Shown here in pieces: positions 16,335 to 24,820 of a stretch of DNA of 64,000 nt. A program made the position numbers and the translations under genes. This stretch comes from an uncultured Muribaculaceae bacterium (GTDB lineage Bacteria > Bacteroidota > Bacteroidia > Bacteroidales > Muribaculaceae): positions 61,729 to 125,728 of the forward strand of contig CALUMI010000003.1 of assembly GCA_944321725.1 (NCBI GenBank). Direction: 5' to 3'. The notes beneath the pieces were generated by a model. The model saw only the letters and a program-made list of their open reading frames with translations, searched no databases and was not told the origin of the DNA. The first letter of the stretch is position 1; every line of letters begins with the position of its first letter.

Positions 16335-19334
16335 TTATTTCTTTAATGCTTTGAGCCTTGTGTCTATCATTTCGGCAATATCGGCCTCCTTGCCGGGATA
16401 GTTGGCTTTCAGGCTCTCTAAGTATTCCCGTGCTTGGAATGTGTCGCCGCGCTTTTTGTAAACGTCGGAGAGCAGAATAAATCCGCGTGCCATCCAATAT
16501 TGATGCGGTGTGCCGGAATTTATCAGCGCGTTAAGCTGCCGTTCTGCCGAGTCGAGTTTGCCATCGTCGTAGTAAGTCTGCGACAGTTCCACCGCCGCTA
16601 TTGCCCCGTAGAGCAGTTGCGGGTCTTTTGCGAGCTCTTTGTAGTCGTCTGCGGCTTCCTTGTCTTTTCCTTGTGCGATGAGAGCTGCCGCCCGTCCGTA
16701 GCGCACTTCGGCGCGTTCTTCCGAATCGAGTGCTGCGGACGCCAGCAAAGAGTTGGCATAGATTACCACATCGTCAGTGTCGCCATTGCCGCGGGCCACG
16801 CGGAACAGGCCGAGCAAGGCTGCCTGCTTGTTGGCTTCGGTAGTAGCCTTTGAGCGGAGTTTGACGTATGCGTCGCGGGCTTGCTCAGGCCGGTCTTTCG
16901 ACAGAAGTATTTCTCCCTGCATCACAAGCGCGGTTTCGGCGTATGAGGCGTCGGGGGCGATGTCAAGCGCTTTTTCTATGTAGTCGAGAGCGTTGTCGTA
17001 GTCTTTTTGTTTGTAGGCGTTTTCTGCAAGATAGAATGACGCTTGTCCGCAATATTGCCCGTCGGGGTATGATTTCAGGTATGATTTTAATTTTGCGGTG
17101 CCGTCACCTGCAATGTAAGCGTTTTCGGCCGATTGGAACGACAGCCGGTCCATCTCGTCGCTGTCCACTTTGTATGTGCTGTCGACGTTTCGCATGAACG
17201 CCGTAAATCCTGCAATGTCGCTTTCTGCGGCATACATCGCTTTCAAGTCTTCTATTGCCACTTTGGCCTCGTCGCTCGACGGCGATTTGGCTATGAGCGA
17301 TTTGTATTGGTCGCGGGCCTCGCCCTTGCGTCCTGTGGAGTTGAGAAGCATTGCGAGCTGCAGTTGCCCTTGCCGCGCTTCTGCCGATTGCGGATAATCG
17401 TCCATCAGCTTGCTGAATGTGGCTTCCGCCTTGCCGTTGTCGCTCAGCGCAATGTAAGCCTGAGCTTTTTCATAGAGGGCTTTCGGCGCATATACGGAAC
17501 TTGGAAAGTTGCCGATAACTTTGTCCATTACCGCTATTTTTTCTTTATGCCGCCGTTGCAATCCAAGCATAAATCCTTTTTGGAACAATGAATAGTCGGC
17601 TTTCACTCCCTCTATGCCTGTCCCTTTTTCGTAGTAGTGTTCTGCTTCCGAATAGTTTTTGCTGTAATACAGGCAGTCGCCTATCCGGTTGTATGCGTCG
17701 GCTTTCAGTGGCCGGGACGCGGATTTCAGATTTGTGAATTTTATGAATGCCGTCTTTGACTCGGAATACTTGCGTTGTTGGAACAATGAGTAACCGTATC
17801 CGTAGCATGCCAATCCGTAGTTCGCATAGCTTGCGTCGGTTGCTTTTAAATAGCGGGAATACTCTTGTGCGGCTTTTGGATAATCACCTTTGCGGTATAA
17901 TGCCTCAGCAAGCCACAGCGAGTTGTCGGCGGAGATATTGCCGTCGTATTTTTTCAGCGACGCGGAGCGGGTGAAATAATCAATGGCCTTATCCGTGTTG
18001 CCTGCCGACATCTCGCGCACTCCGAGCCTGTATAGTACGTTTTGCTTGGCGGCAAGCATTTTTGCCGATGGAATTTCTATCGATGAAATGGATTCCAAAG
18101 CCTTGTCGTAGTCCTTGCTTGCCAAATATGAGTTTATTATGTAGTCTTCCACATCAGACGCGTATTCTGAATCGGGGAAGCGGTTGAGAAAATCTTCAAA
18201 GATTCTCACGGAATTTGAGAACGGGACATTTCCTCCGCGACTTTGGGCTATGGCATAATTGTAGAGAGCCGTTTCTTGCACAGCAGTGTCGAAATTCATT
18301 TTATAGGCCTTCTCGAAAGCGATTGACGCGGCGTTGACATTGCCGGCCCGCAAATATGTCTGTCCGATGTAGAGGTATGCGCTTTGTGCGAGAGCGTCGT
18401 CTTCGCCTGTGACTTTGTCAAGAAAAGCGACAGCCTCCTCATTGTTTCCGTTTCGATACGCCGACAGTCCAATGATGTAGAGAGACGAGCGTTCAGGCGT
18501 GCCGCTGCAGTTTTCGATATATTGTTTCAGCAGTTCGGCGGCTCGCTCGTGGTTGCCGAGATGATATTCGCTCTCTCCGGTTATGCGAAGCAACTCTGTC
18601 GACATGTCGGTTGGAAACTCTTTGGCAAGCAGACGGTTGCCTGTTCTCAGGGCTGAGTCGTAGTCGGAATCTTTGAAACGGATTTGGCAGATGTAGTATT
18701 GTGCCTCGTCCCACAATTTGCTTTTTTGAGAAATGGAGCTGAAACCCTGTTCTGCTTTTTTGTATTCCTCATCGGCATAAGAGATGTAGGCATCATAGAA
18801 AGCGGACGCTTCTCCGTATTCGCGGCTGTTTTTCAGTTTTGCAAATCCCGCACGGGCTTTGTCGTATTCTCCAAGCCGGAGATGGCAAAACGCTTGACGG
18901 TATGTCATGTCGTCTGTTCCGCTTTTGCCGAATGATTCTTTTCCTACGTTGTAATACGCTTTTATCGCTTCGCTGTAGTTGCCTTTCCCGTAGTGGTAGT
19001 TTCCTATGTTGAACCACATTTGGTAAGATTTGAGCGAAACGGGATATTGTTCCGCAAAGTGGAGCATCGCTTGCAGGCAGTCGGAGTCGCCGCGCCTGTA
19101 TTTCGACAGCGCGATATAGAAATCGGCGTCCTCGCTGAGCCGGCCGGTGACTGTCATGCGTTTTGCCTCCGTAAGCTGGTCGATGCACCCGGTGTAGTTT
19201 TTTGTTTCGTACATCCGTACTCCGCGCGACAGATAGCCTTCTGCCGATGTCTTTAGTATGTCGTTCTGCACAGGATCGGCGGCTGTTGCCGTCAATGACA
19301 GTATCCCCAACAGTGCAAACAGGTATTTTTTCAT
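16335..19334 (-). CDS. Large tetratricopeptide-repeat protein, periplasmic
   Basis: A 999-aa protein with signal peptide MKKYLFALLGILSLTATAA. Nearly all of the rest is TPR/Sel-like helical pairs: motifs such as YLSRGVRMYETKNYTGCIDQ, AEQYSRYL-type units, FQKGFMLGLQRRHKEK and DNALDYIEKALDIAPD recur about every 34-37 residues. No enzymatic domain is visible. It is probably a periplasmic protein-interaction scaffold. Because a plug-less outer-membrane barrel gene follows 14 bases later, the two may form an envelope complex; this is inference. A TATCTTTG element at 19354-19361 lies just upstream. Its weak resemblance to YbgF-type or gliding-associated TPR proteins is not enough to name it. Confidence 0.82.
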   Translation of the reverse strand: MKKYLFALLGILSLTATAADPVQNDILKTSAEGYLSRGVRMYETKNYTGCIDQLTEAKRMTVTGRLSEDADFYIALSKYRRGDSDCLQAMLHFAEQYPVSLKSYQMWFNIGNYHYGKGNYSEAIKAYYNVGKESFGKSGTDDMTYRQAFCHLRLGEYDKARAGFAKLKNSREYGEASAFYDAYISYADEEYKKAEQGFSSISQKSKLWDEAQYYICQIRFKDSDYDSALRTGNRLLAKEFPTDMSTELLRITGESEYHLGNHERAAELLKQYIENCSGTPERSSLYIIGLSAYRNGNNEEAVAFLDKVTGEDDALAQSAYLYIGQTYLRAGNVNAASIAFEKAYKMNFDTAVQETALYNYAIAQSRGGNVPFSNSVRIFEDFLNRFPDSEYASDVEDYIINSYLASKDYDKALESISSIEIPSAKMLAAKQNVLYRLGVREMSAGNTDKAIDYFTRSASLKKYDGNISADNSLWLAEALYRKGDYPKAAQEYSRYLKATDASYANYGLACYGYGYSLFQQRKYSESKTAFIKFTNLKSASRPLKADAYNRIGDCLYYSKNYSEAEHYYEKGTGIEGVKADYSLFQKGFMLGLQRRHKEKIAVMDKVIGNFPSSVYAPKALYEKAQAYIALSDNGKAEATFSKLMDDYPQSAEARQGQLQLAMLLNSTGRKGEARDQYKSLIAKSPSSDEAKVAIEDLKAMYAAESDIAGFTAFMRNVDSTYKVDSDEMDRLSFQSAENAYIAGDGTAKLKSYLKSYPDGQYCGQASFYLAENAYKQKDYDNALDYIEKALDIAPDASYAETALVMQGEILLSKDRPEQARDAYVKLRSKATTEANKQAALLGLFRVARGNGDTDDVVIYANSLLASAALDSEERAEVRYGRAAALIAQGKDKEAADDYKELAKDPQLLYGAIAAVELSQTYYDDGKLDSAERQLNALINSGTPHQYWMARGFILLSDVYKKRGDTFQAREYLESLKANYPGKEADIAEMIDTRLKALKK

Positions 19335-19353
19335 AATGATAATTCTTTGATGA

Positions 19354-19361
19354 CAAAGATA
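19354..19361 (-). promoter_or_regulatory. -7 element for the TPR gene
   Basis: TATCTTTG on the minus strand, 20 bases upstream of the TPR start, matches TAnnTTTG. No good -33 TTTG is visible at the usual distance. It is divergent from the prenyl synthase element 25 bases away. Confidence 0.5.
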
Positions 19362-19385
19362 GTATGTAAATTGGAATATTATGGC

Positions 19386-19393
19386 TACTTTTG
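19386..19393 (+). promoter_or_regulatory. -7 element for the prenyl synthase gene
   Basis: TACTTTTG on the plus strand matches TAnnTTTG and lies 32 bases before the chosen ATG at 19425. The -33 element is not clear. Confidence 0.5.
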
Positions 19394-19424
19394 TGAAAAC
19401 AATACCTCAAAAGCTGTCGATTTG

Positions 19425-20402
19425 ATGAAAAATATTGAAGAATATGTAAGTTTGGCTGAGAAAGCCATAAAGGATATGGCATTGCCGGGAAATCCGGCCG
19501 GTCTTTATGAACCCATACGCTATGGCATGTCGGACGGCGGGAAACGGTTGCGCCCGGCGTTGTTGCTTGCAGCCTGCGAAGCGTCGGGAAAGGATTGCGG
19601 CATCGCTTTAAATCAGGCTGTTGCAATAGAGATGTTCCATAATTTCACGTTGCTTCACGACGATGTGATGGACAATGCCGACCTCAGGCGTGGCAAGCCT
19701 ACTGTTTGCAGGCAATGGGATGACAATACGGCCATTCTTTCGGGTGACACGATGCTTACGCTTGCCACATCTCTTTTGATTAAAGATGTTTCGCCTGACA
19801 AAGCGGTGCGTTTGCTCGAGATATTCAACCGGTCGGCTGTGGACGTGTATGAAGGGCAGCAGTATGACATGGAATTTGAAAGGCGCGATGATGTGGCAAT
19901 CAACGAATATATAAATATGATTCGTCTGAAGACATCGGTGCTGCTCGGGTGTGCCGTGCATATAGGCGCGGTGATGGGAGAGGCAGGCGAGGCAGTGTGT
20001 GAGGCATTGCATGATTTTGCTGTCAATCTCGGCCTTGCGTTCCAACTGCAGGATGACTTTCTCGATGTGTATGGCGACCCTGCGGTGTTTGGAAAAGCTA
20101 TAGGCGGGGATATAATGAACAATAAAAAGACATTCCTGCTTGTCAATGCCATGTCGGCAGCCGATGGCTCCGACAAGGAAGAGCTGCGGTATTGGCTAAG
20201 CGCTCCAAATCCTTTCCCCGGTGAAAAAATAGCGGCCGTGACAAGCATTTATAACCGTTTGGGCATCGATGCGGTTTGCCGTGACAGTATAGACAAGTAT
20301 AATTCAGCGGCTCTTGACTGCCTTGAAAGAGCCGGTTTGACGGCTGATGCAACCGGATTTTTCAAGGAATTTGACAGGATGGTGATGAGCAGAAAGAAAT
20401 AG
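19425..20402 (+). CDS. Polyprenyl diphosphate synthase
   Basis: I choose the ATG at 19425 (MKNIEEYV), giving 325 aa; an upstream extension would cover the promoter element. The two aspartate-rich motifs of trans-isoprenyl diphosphate synthases are present: DDVMD in LLHDDVMDNADLRRGKPT (about residue 83) and DDFLD in QLQDDFLDVYGD (about 212). SDGGKRLRPAL is the substrate-binding motif. The enzyme condenses isopentenyl diphosphate with allylic diphosphates. FHNFTLLHDD suggests a farnesyl- or longer-chain product, but product length cannot be fixed from this. tatD follows four bases after the stop, so the two are co-transcribed. Confidence 0.9.
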   Translation: MKNIEEYVSLAEKAIKDMALPGNPAGLYEPIRYGMSDGGKRLRPALLLAACEASGKDCGIALNQAVAIEMFHNFTLLHDDVMDNADLRRGKPTVCRQWDDNTAILSGDTMLTLATSLLIKDVSPDKAVRLLEIFNRSAVDVYEGQQYDMEFERRDDVAINEYINMIRLKTSVLLGCAVHIGAVMGEAGEAVCEALHDFAVNLGLAFQLQDDFLDVYGDPAVFGKAIGGDIMNNKKTFLLVNAMSAADGSDKEELRYWLSAPNPFPGEKIAAVTSIYNRLGIDAVCRDSIDKYNSAALDCLERAGLTADATGFFKEFDRMVMSRKK

Positions 20403-20406
20403 CCTG

Positions 20407-21183
20407 ATGATTGACACGCATTCCCATCTTTATTTGGAGGAGTTTGACAGCGACCGTGATGATGCTGTGGCGCGTGCCTTGTCGGCCGGAGTAAAATTTA
20501 TGGTTCTGCCTAATGTCGGCTTGCAGACGATTGACAGCATGGTGGGGATGGATTTGCGCTATCCCGACTGTACGGCAATGGCCTTGGGGCTGCATCCTAC
20601 GTCGGTTGACGCCGGTTTTCGTAGGAATCTTGAGGCTGTGTATGAATGTTTTTCCCGGCACAAATTTGTGGCTGTTGGCGAAGTTGGCATCGACCTTTAT
20701 TGGGATACGACTTATCGGGAGCAGCAACTTGAGGCGTTCGACATTCAACTGCATTGGGCAGAGCAGTTTGGGTTGCCGGTGATAATACATTGCCGGGAGG
20801 GTCTTGATGAGGTGCTGTCGGTGTTTGCCAATTATTCCGGACGATTGCCGCAATGTGTGTTCCATAGTTTTGGCGGTACGGTGGACGATGTGGAGCGCAT
20901 ACGCCGGTATGGCGATTTTTATTTTGGGATAAACGGCATAGTGACGTTTAAAAATTCAAAGTTGGATGCGGTTTTACCGGAAATTGGAATTGACCGTATA
21001 GTGCTTGAGACGGATTGCCCTTATCTTGCGCCTGTGCCTTATCGCGGAAAACGCAACGAGAGCTCGTATATTCCGTTGATAGCCGATAAGATAGCCGGCA
21101 CATTGGGCTTGTCAGTGGAAATGGTGTCGAGCATCACCGACCGCAACGCCAAATCGCTTTTCCCTCTTGCTTTCGAAAGTTAG
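20407..21183 (+). CDS. tatD: TatD family metal-dependent hydrolase/DNase
   Basis: A 258-aa TIM-barrel metallohydrolase. Metal ligands are visible in MIDTHSHLY (His4, His6), in VGEVGIDLYWD (Glu, about 95), in VIIHCREG and FHSFGG (His), and in LETDCPYLAPVPYRGKRNES (Asp, about 204). The length is normal for TatD/YcfH. Family members have 3'-5' exonuclease activity and no essential role in Tat transport, despite the name. It starts four bases after the prenyl synthase gene. Its stop overlaps the stop of the convergent acetyltransferase gene by three bases. Confidence 0.92.
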   Translation: MIDTHSHLYLEEFDSDRDDAVARALSAGVKFMVLPNVGLQTIDSMVGMDLRYPDCTAMALGLHPTSVDAGFRRNLEAVYECFSRHKFVAVGEVGIDLYWDTTYREQQLEAFDIQLHWAEQFGLPVIIHCREGLDEVLSVFANYSGRLPQCVFHSFGGTVDDVERIRRYGDFYFGINGIVTFKNSKLDAVLPEIGIDRIVLETDCPYLAPVPYRGKRNESSYIPLIADKIAGTLGLSVEMVSSITDRNAKSLFPLAFES

Positions 21184-21740
21184 ATTTTTTTGATGACATG
21201 TGCCGGTACTCCGCCGACCACAGTGTTTGCCGGTACGTCTTTGGTGACTACCGCTCCTGCCGCGACAATGGAGTTGTCGCCGATTGTCACGCCCTGCAGT
21301 ATGGTTGAGTTGGAGCCTACCCACACGTTTTTGCCTAACACTATCGGTGCCGGAATGGTGTATTTCCTTTCTTCGGGAGCGACTCCGTGATTGAGCGTGG
21401 CAAACACCACGTTGTGCCCTATTTGGCAGCCTTCGCCTATTGTTACTCCTCCGTGGTCCTGAAAATGGCAGCAGGCATTGATGAATACGCCATCGCTTAC
21501 GTTGATGTTCTTGCCGAAATCGGTGTAGAACGGTGGAAATACTCTGAACGTTTCGGGAACCGTATAGCCGAACAATTCCGACAATAAGGCCCTTATTTCT
21601 GCCGGCTCGCGATATTCGGCGTTGAGTTTGAACGTGACGCGGCGCGCTTCTCCGCTCATTCTGTCCATAAACGAGTGAATCTCTTCAGTGTTGAGTGGCT
21701 TGCGCTCTTTTACATATTCCTTGAATTCTTCTACTGTCAT
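21180..21740 (-). CDS. Sugar O-acetyltransferase (maltose/galactoside acetyltransferase-like, left-handed beta helix)
   Basis: A 186-aa member of the NodL/LacA/Maa group. The N-terminal Mac-type segment is about residues 5-60 (SGEARRVTFKLNAEYREPAE). A hexapeptide-repeat beta helix follows (GGVTIGEGCQIGHNV, LGKNVWVGSNSTILQGVTIG, VVGGVPAHVIKKI). The catalytic His is in ATLNHG (about residue 118). These cytoplasmic enzymes transfer acetyl from acetyl-CoA to a sugar hydroxyl; the physiological acceptor is usually unknown. It is a single gene, convergent with tatD. A -7 element TAACTTTG (21763-21770, minus) lies 23 bases upstream of the ATG. Confidence 0.9.
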   Translation of the reverse strand: MTVEEFKEYVKERKPLNTEEIHSFMDRMSGEARRVTFKLNAEYREPAEIRALLSELFGYTVPETFRVFPPFYTDFGKNINVSDGVFINACCHFQDHGGVTIGEGCQIGHNVVFATLNHGVAPEERKYTIPAPIVLGKNVWVGSNSTILQGVTIGDNSIVAAGAVVTKDVPANTVVGGVPAHVIKKI

Positions 21741-21762
21741 GATATATGATGTTTTTTCATTG

Positions 21763-21770
21763 CAAAGTTA
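21763..21770 (-). promoter_or_regulatory. -7 element of the sugar acetyltransferase gene
   Basis: TAACTTTG followed by C on the minus strand matches TAnnTTTG. A TTTG lies 17 bp further upstream, slightly closer than the usual 19-20 bp. Confidence 0.55.
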
Positions 21771-21956
21771 TACCGGATTTTCCGTATCAAAGTAACCTGT
21801 ATTACAGATTTATTTACCTTGATTGTCGTTTTAAATGTCTTTGTGTGCGGGTTTTGTTGTGATGATTGTTGTAATGTTAGCGACAAGATTGTTGCGGATG
21901 TTGCAGACGGAAGCAATTAGTAAATCTAAAAATGATGGTGGAGTAAATTTAATAAT

Positions 21957-21964
21957 TACTTTTG
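21957..21964 (+). promoter_or_regulatory. -7 element of the lipoprotein gene
   Basis: TACTTTTG on the plus strand matches TAnnTTTG, 24 bases before the ATG at 21988. No convincing -33 element is seen. Confidence 0.45.
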
Positions 21965-21987
21965 TTGCAATTAAATTTATTAGCAAA

Positions 21988-22941
21988 ATGAGAGTAATCA
22001 GATTTTTTACATTGGCAGTGGCTGTGGTTGTTGCCGCAGGATTCACGTCGTGCAAGGATGACGATGAGGAAGAAAAGAAAGGCACTGCCGCCGATGAGAT
22101 TCCTACGGCAGACGCGTTGGGGCTGGAGTATCCGATAGCGGGTGTTACGGGAATGGGTTCGTTGAGCATGGATTATTCCGGAGGCCGGCTTGTCGGCGGA
22201 ACATTTAGAGGCAATAACTTTACTGTCACGTCCGACCCGTTGGAATTCCATTTCGACAGCGGTTATGGCGACACGCATGATTGCACGGGTATACGTGTGA
22301 ATGAGGCGGGATATATAGTATATATGGAGGAACAGTATTCAGATGGGTCTTCTTACCGTCATTCAATAAGCTATAACAGTGAAGGCCGTGTGTCGGAAGT
22401 TTATTCCACGTATGTCGAGGAATACGAGGATTACAGGTATGAAGGCAGCGAACGCGATGTTTTCCAATGGGATGGCGGACGCTTGATGAGTGTGGAAACG
22501 GAATGGAACGACACGGAAATAGGCAGTGACTATCGAGAGAGTTACAGAAGCGGGGCATCGACAGAGTATGAATACAGTTATGAATGTCCGAATACGGGAG
22601 TGTATTATGTCAACAACGATAATGATTTGATATTGATAGATGATCCTATTGTATATTCCGGCTTGTTGGGCCGTCCGGCAGACTATCTTCCGACATCTTA
22701 CATAAGCAAGGAGTATGATATAGTTGATGGGCAAACTAACGTGTATTATGAATTTCCCACCGCCATACAGACAGAGTACGATGGCGACCGTGTAAGGCGA
22801 CATGGCAATTCCACGTATACGTATTTGGATGAAACCGGCGGTTATTATTCTCCGAAAGCGGCATATCCGCAGGCAAAAGAGAAACAGCCGGCAGGGCAGC
22901 GGGCTAAAATGCGGATAGAGCGGATTAAGCAACGCAGATAA
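21988..22941 (+). CDS. Surface-type lipoprotein of unknown function (DUF4595-like)
   Basis: The start is the ATG at 21988 (MRVIRFFTLAVAVVVAAG), giving 317 aa; an upstream extension would run over the promoter element. The lipobox is GFTSC. The Cys is followed by KDDDEEEKK, an acidic stretch like the lipoprotein export signals that send Bacteroidota lipoproteins to the cell surface. The body contains repeated short hairpins of the type IVYMEEQYSDG, HSISYNSEGRVSEVYS and FQWDGGRLMSVETEW, the pattern of the DUF4595/YD-like beta-strand repeats common in Bacteroidales lipoproteins. No enzyme motif is visible. It is a single gene closed by a terminator at 22962-23007. Confidence 0.72.
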   Translation: MRVIRFFTLAVAVVVAAGFTSCKDDDEEEKKGTAADEIPTADALGLEYPIAGVTGMGSLSMDYSGGRLVGGTFRGNNFTVTSDPLEFHFDSGYGDTHDCTGIRVNEAGYIVYMEEQYSDGSSYRHSISYNSEGRVSEVYSTYVEEYEDYRYEGSERDVFQWDGGRLMSVETEWNDTEIGSDYRESYRSGASTEYEYSYECPNTGVYYVNNDNDLILIDDPIVYSGLLGRPADYLPTSYISKEYDIVDGQTNVYYEFPTAIQTEYDGDRVRRHGNSTYTYLDETGGYYSPKAAYPQAKEKQPAGQRAKMRIERIKQRR

Positions 22942-22961
22942 GGACATTGTTGGATATTGAT

Positions 22962-23007
22962 ATCCCTGTAGGGCATTGAAAACAGAATGCTTTATGGGGA
23001 TTTTTTT
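22962..23007 (+). terminator. Intrinsic terminator after the lipoprotein gene
   Basis: A 16-bp stem (22962-22977 with 22986-23001), perfect if G-U pairs are allowed, with an eight-base loop, is followed by seven T (23001-23007). The T-run overlaps the -33 region of the next promoter. Confidence 0.85.
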
Positions 23008-23035
23008 GTTTTGCTTCCAACTTTTATTATCTTTG
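23005..23035 (+). promoter_or_regulatory. Promoter of the AAA/PD-(D/E)XK gene
   Basis: TTTG at 23005-23008, a 19-bp gap, and TATCTTTG at 23028-23035 exactly match the Bacteroidales -33/-7 pattern. Transcription should start near 23042, about 20 bases before the ATG. Confidence 0.85.
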
Positions 23036-23060
23036 TTCTTTGAGTATTAAGAGTGGCACT

Positions 23061-24659
23061 ATGATTAAATATCCGATTGGCATACAGAGCTTTGAGCAGC
23101 TGAGAGAGGACGGTTATGTATATGTCGACAAGACGGATTTGGTATATCGTTTAGTCACAATGGGAAAGATTTATTTTCTGAGCCGTCCGCGCCGCTTTGG
23201 CAAAAGCCTGCTTGTTTCTACATTGAAAAACTACTTTTTGGGTAAGAGAGAGCTGTTTGAAGGCCTTGCCATCGAGCGTTTAGAAACGAAATGGGCGAAA
23301 TACCCGGTGTTTCATATCGATTTCAACGGCTGCAATTTTTCCGATCCGGGAGCGTTGGAGCAGAAAATTGAAGGCTATGTTGCGGAATGGGAGAGGGCAT
23401 ACGGGAAAAGCCCTGATTTCACCGATTTGGGCAGCCGTTTCGCGTATGTGTTGCGCAAAGCCCATGAAAGTTGCGGCAGGCGGTGTGTGGTGCTTGTCGA
23501 TGAATACGACAAGCCGATTCTCGATGTGCTCGACACAGGGATTAAAATGACTGTGTCCGGAGTTGAATGGACTTTGGAGGATCGTAACAGGGAGGTGCTT
23601 AAAGGATTCTATTCAGTATTCAAAGCCGCCGACGACGATTTGCAGTTCGTGTTTCTCACAGGTGTCACCAAGTTCTCGCAGGTAAGTGTGTTCAGTGGTT
23701 TTAATCAGCCGGCAGATATAAGTATGGATCCGCGCTACGAGGCATTGTGCGGCATTACTCAGAGCGAGCTTGAGCTTTATTTCCCGGAGTCGATTGGCGA
23801 AATGGCAGAATTTGGCGGTGTGACAGTTGAGGAGATGAAAGAAATATTGAAAAACCGGTATGACGGCTATCATTTCAGCAGCAAGATGGTTGATATATAC
23901 AATCCTTTCAGCTTGCTTAACGCTTTTTCCTCCCTTACAGTGCAGGATTATTGGTTCCGCAGCGGTACGCCATCTTATTTGGTGCGTTTATTGTCGCATA
24001 CCGATGAAAATCTTGACGAGATTACGGGCAGATATTATGATCCGCAGGAGTTTGTAGACTATAAGGCGACATTGGAAAAGCCTTTGCCAATGATTTATCA
24101 GAGCGGGTATCTGACAATAAAAGACTATAAACCGTATAGAGGAACATTTCTGCTGGATTTCCCGAATAATGAAGTGAAGAAAGGGTTTATCTCGCTTGTG
24201 GCATCAAATTATTTCAATCCGTGTAAAGAAACCGTTAATAATTGGATACAGAGCGTTGTTGATGCTTTGGAAAGCGGTGAGCCGGAAACGTTGCGGAAAT
24301 TGTTCACATCGTTTCTTGCCGATATTCCGTATTCAATGCGCAGAAAGGACAGCGAGCGTGAGCGGGAACGTTATTTCCATTACACTTTTTATTTGATATT
24401 CCGTCTGATAAGCGTTTATGCCGTTTATACGGAGAAACAGCAGAGTGAGGGCAGAGTGGACTGCATCGTGGAAACGCCGGATTATGTTTATGTTTTTGAG
24501 TTCAAATTGGATGGTACAGCGGATGAGGCGTTGCGGCAGATAGAAGAAAAGGGCTATTTGCGTCCGTATGCTTCCGACAATCGCGTTGTTTATCGCGTCG
24601 GTGTCGGTTTCTCGTCGCAAACCGGTACTGTCAGCGATTGGAAATCGGAGAAAGTATAA
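23061..24659 (+). CDS. AAA-ATPase-like / PD-(D/E)XK nuclease-like protein (DUF1703 type)
   Basis: I choose the ATG at 23061, giving 532 aa; a TTG 21 bases earlier would fall on the predicted transcription start. The N-terminal part reads YPIGIQSFEQLREDGYVYVD and then FLSRPRRFGKSLLVSTLKNYF, the modified Walker A of the AAA-ATPase-like family; Walker B is RCVVLVDEYDKPILD. The C-terminal domain has VDCIVETPDYVYVFEFKLDG, the D…EFK core of the PD-(D/E)XK family 9. These proteins occur in many copies in Bacteroidales; their function is unknown, with nuclease or mobile-element-related roles proposed. It is monocistronic, with its own promoter and a terminator on each side. Confidence 0.88.
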   Translation: MIKYPIGIQSFEQLREDGYVYVDKTDLVYRLVTMGKIYFLSRPRRFGKSLLVSTLKNYFLGKRELFEGLAIERLETKWAKYPVFHIDFNGCNFSDPGALEQKIEGYVAEWERAYGKSPDFTDLGSRFAYVLRKAHESCGRRCVVLVDEYDKPILDVLDTGIKMTVSGVEWTLEDRNREVLKGFYSVFKAADDDLQFVFLTGVTKFSQVSVFSGFNQPADISMDPRYEALCGITQSELELYFPESIGEMAEFGGVTVEEMKEILKNRYDGYHFSSKMVDIYNPFSLLNAFSSLTVQDYWFRSGTPSYLVRLLSHTDENLDEITGRYYDPQEFVDYKATLEKPLPMIYQSGYLTIKDYKPYRGTFLLDFPNNEVKKGFISLVASNYFNPCKETVNNWIQSVVDALESGEPETLRKLFTSFLADIPYSMRRKDSERERERYFHYTFYLIFRLISVYAVYTEKQQSEGRVDCIVETPDYVYVFEFKLDGTADEALRQIEEKGYLRPYASDNRVVYRVGVGFSSQTGTVSDWKSEKV

Positions 24660-24758
24660 AACTATGCTTGCATGAGGTTAAAGGCATGGAGCTCCAACGT
24701 GGTTCTTTTTATGCGTTAAAGTTGTGCAGTAAAGTTTTTTGACACTAATAATGTAGAA

Positions 24759-24800
24759 CAGGAGCGGTAGAAATGCCATGACGCCTTTCTGCCGCTCCTG
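24759..24800. terminator. Long hairpin between convergent genes
   Basis: A 15-bp stem (24759-24773 with 24786-24800, one G-U pair) around a 12-base loop lies between the convergent AAA-like gene and yidC. Neither side has a strong T-run, but the position suggests a shared bidirectional terminator. Confidence 0.6.
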
Positions 24801-24820
24801 CTTTATAAACAATTCCTCGT

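Noticed and set aside
16321..16497. N-terminal extension of the beta-barrel protein
   Set aside because: It overlaps the TPR gene, and the ATG at 16320 begins a good signal peptide.
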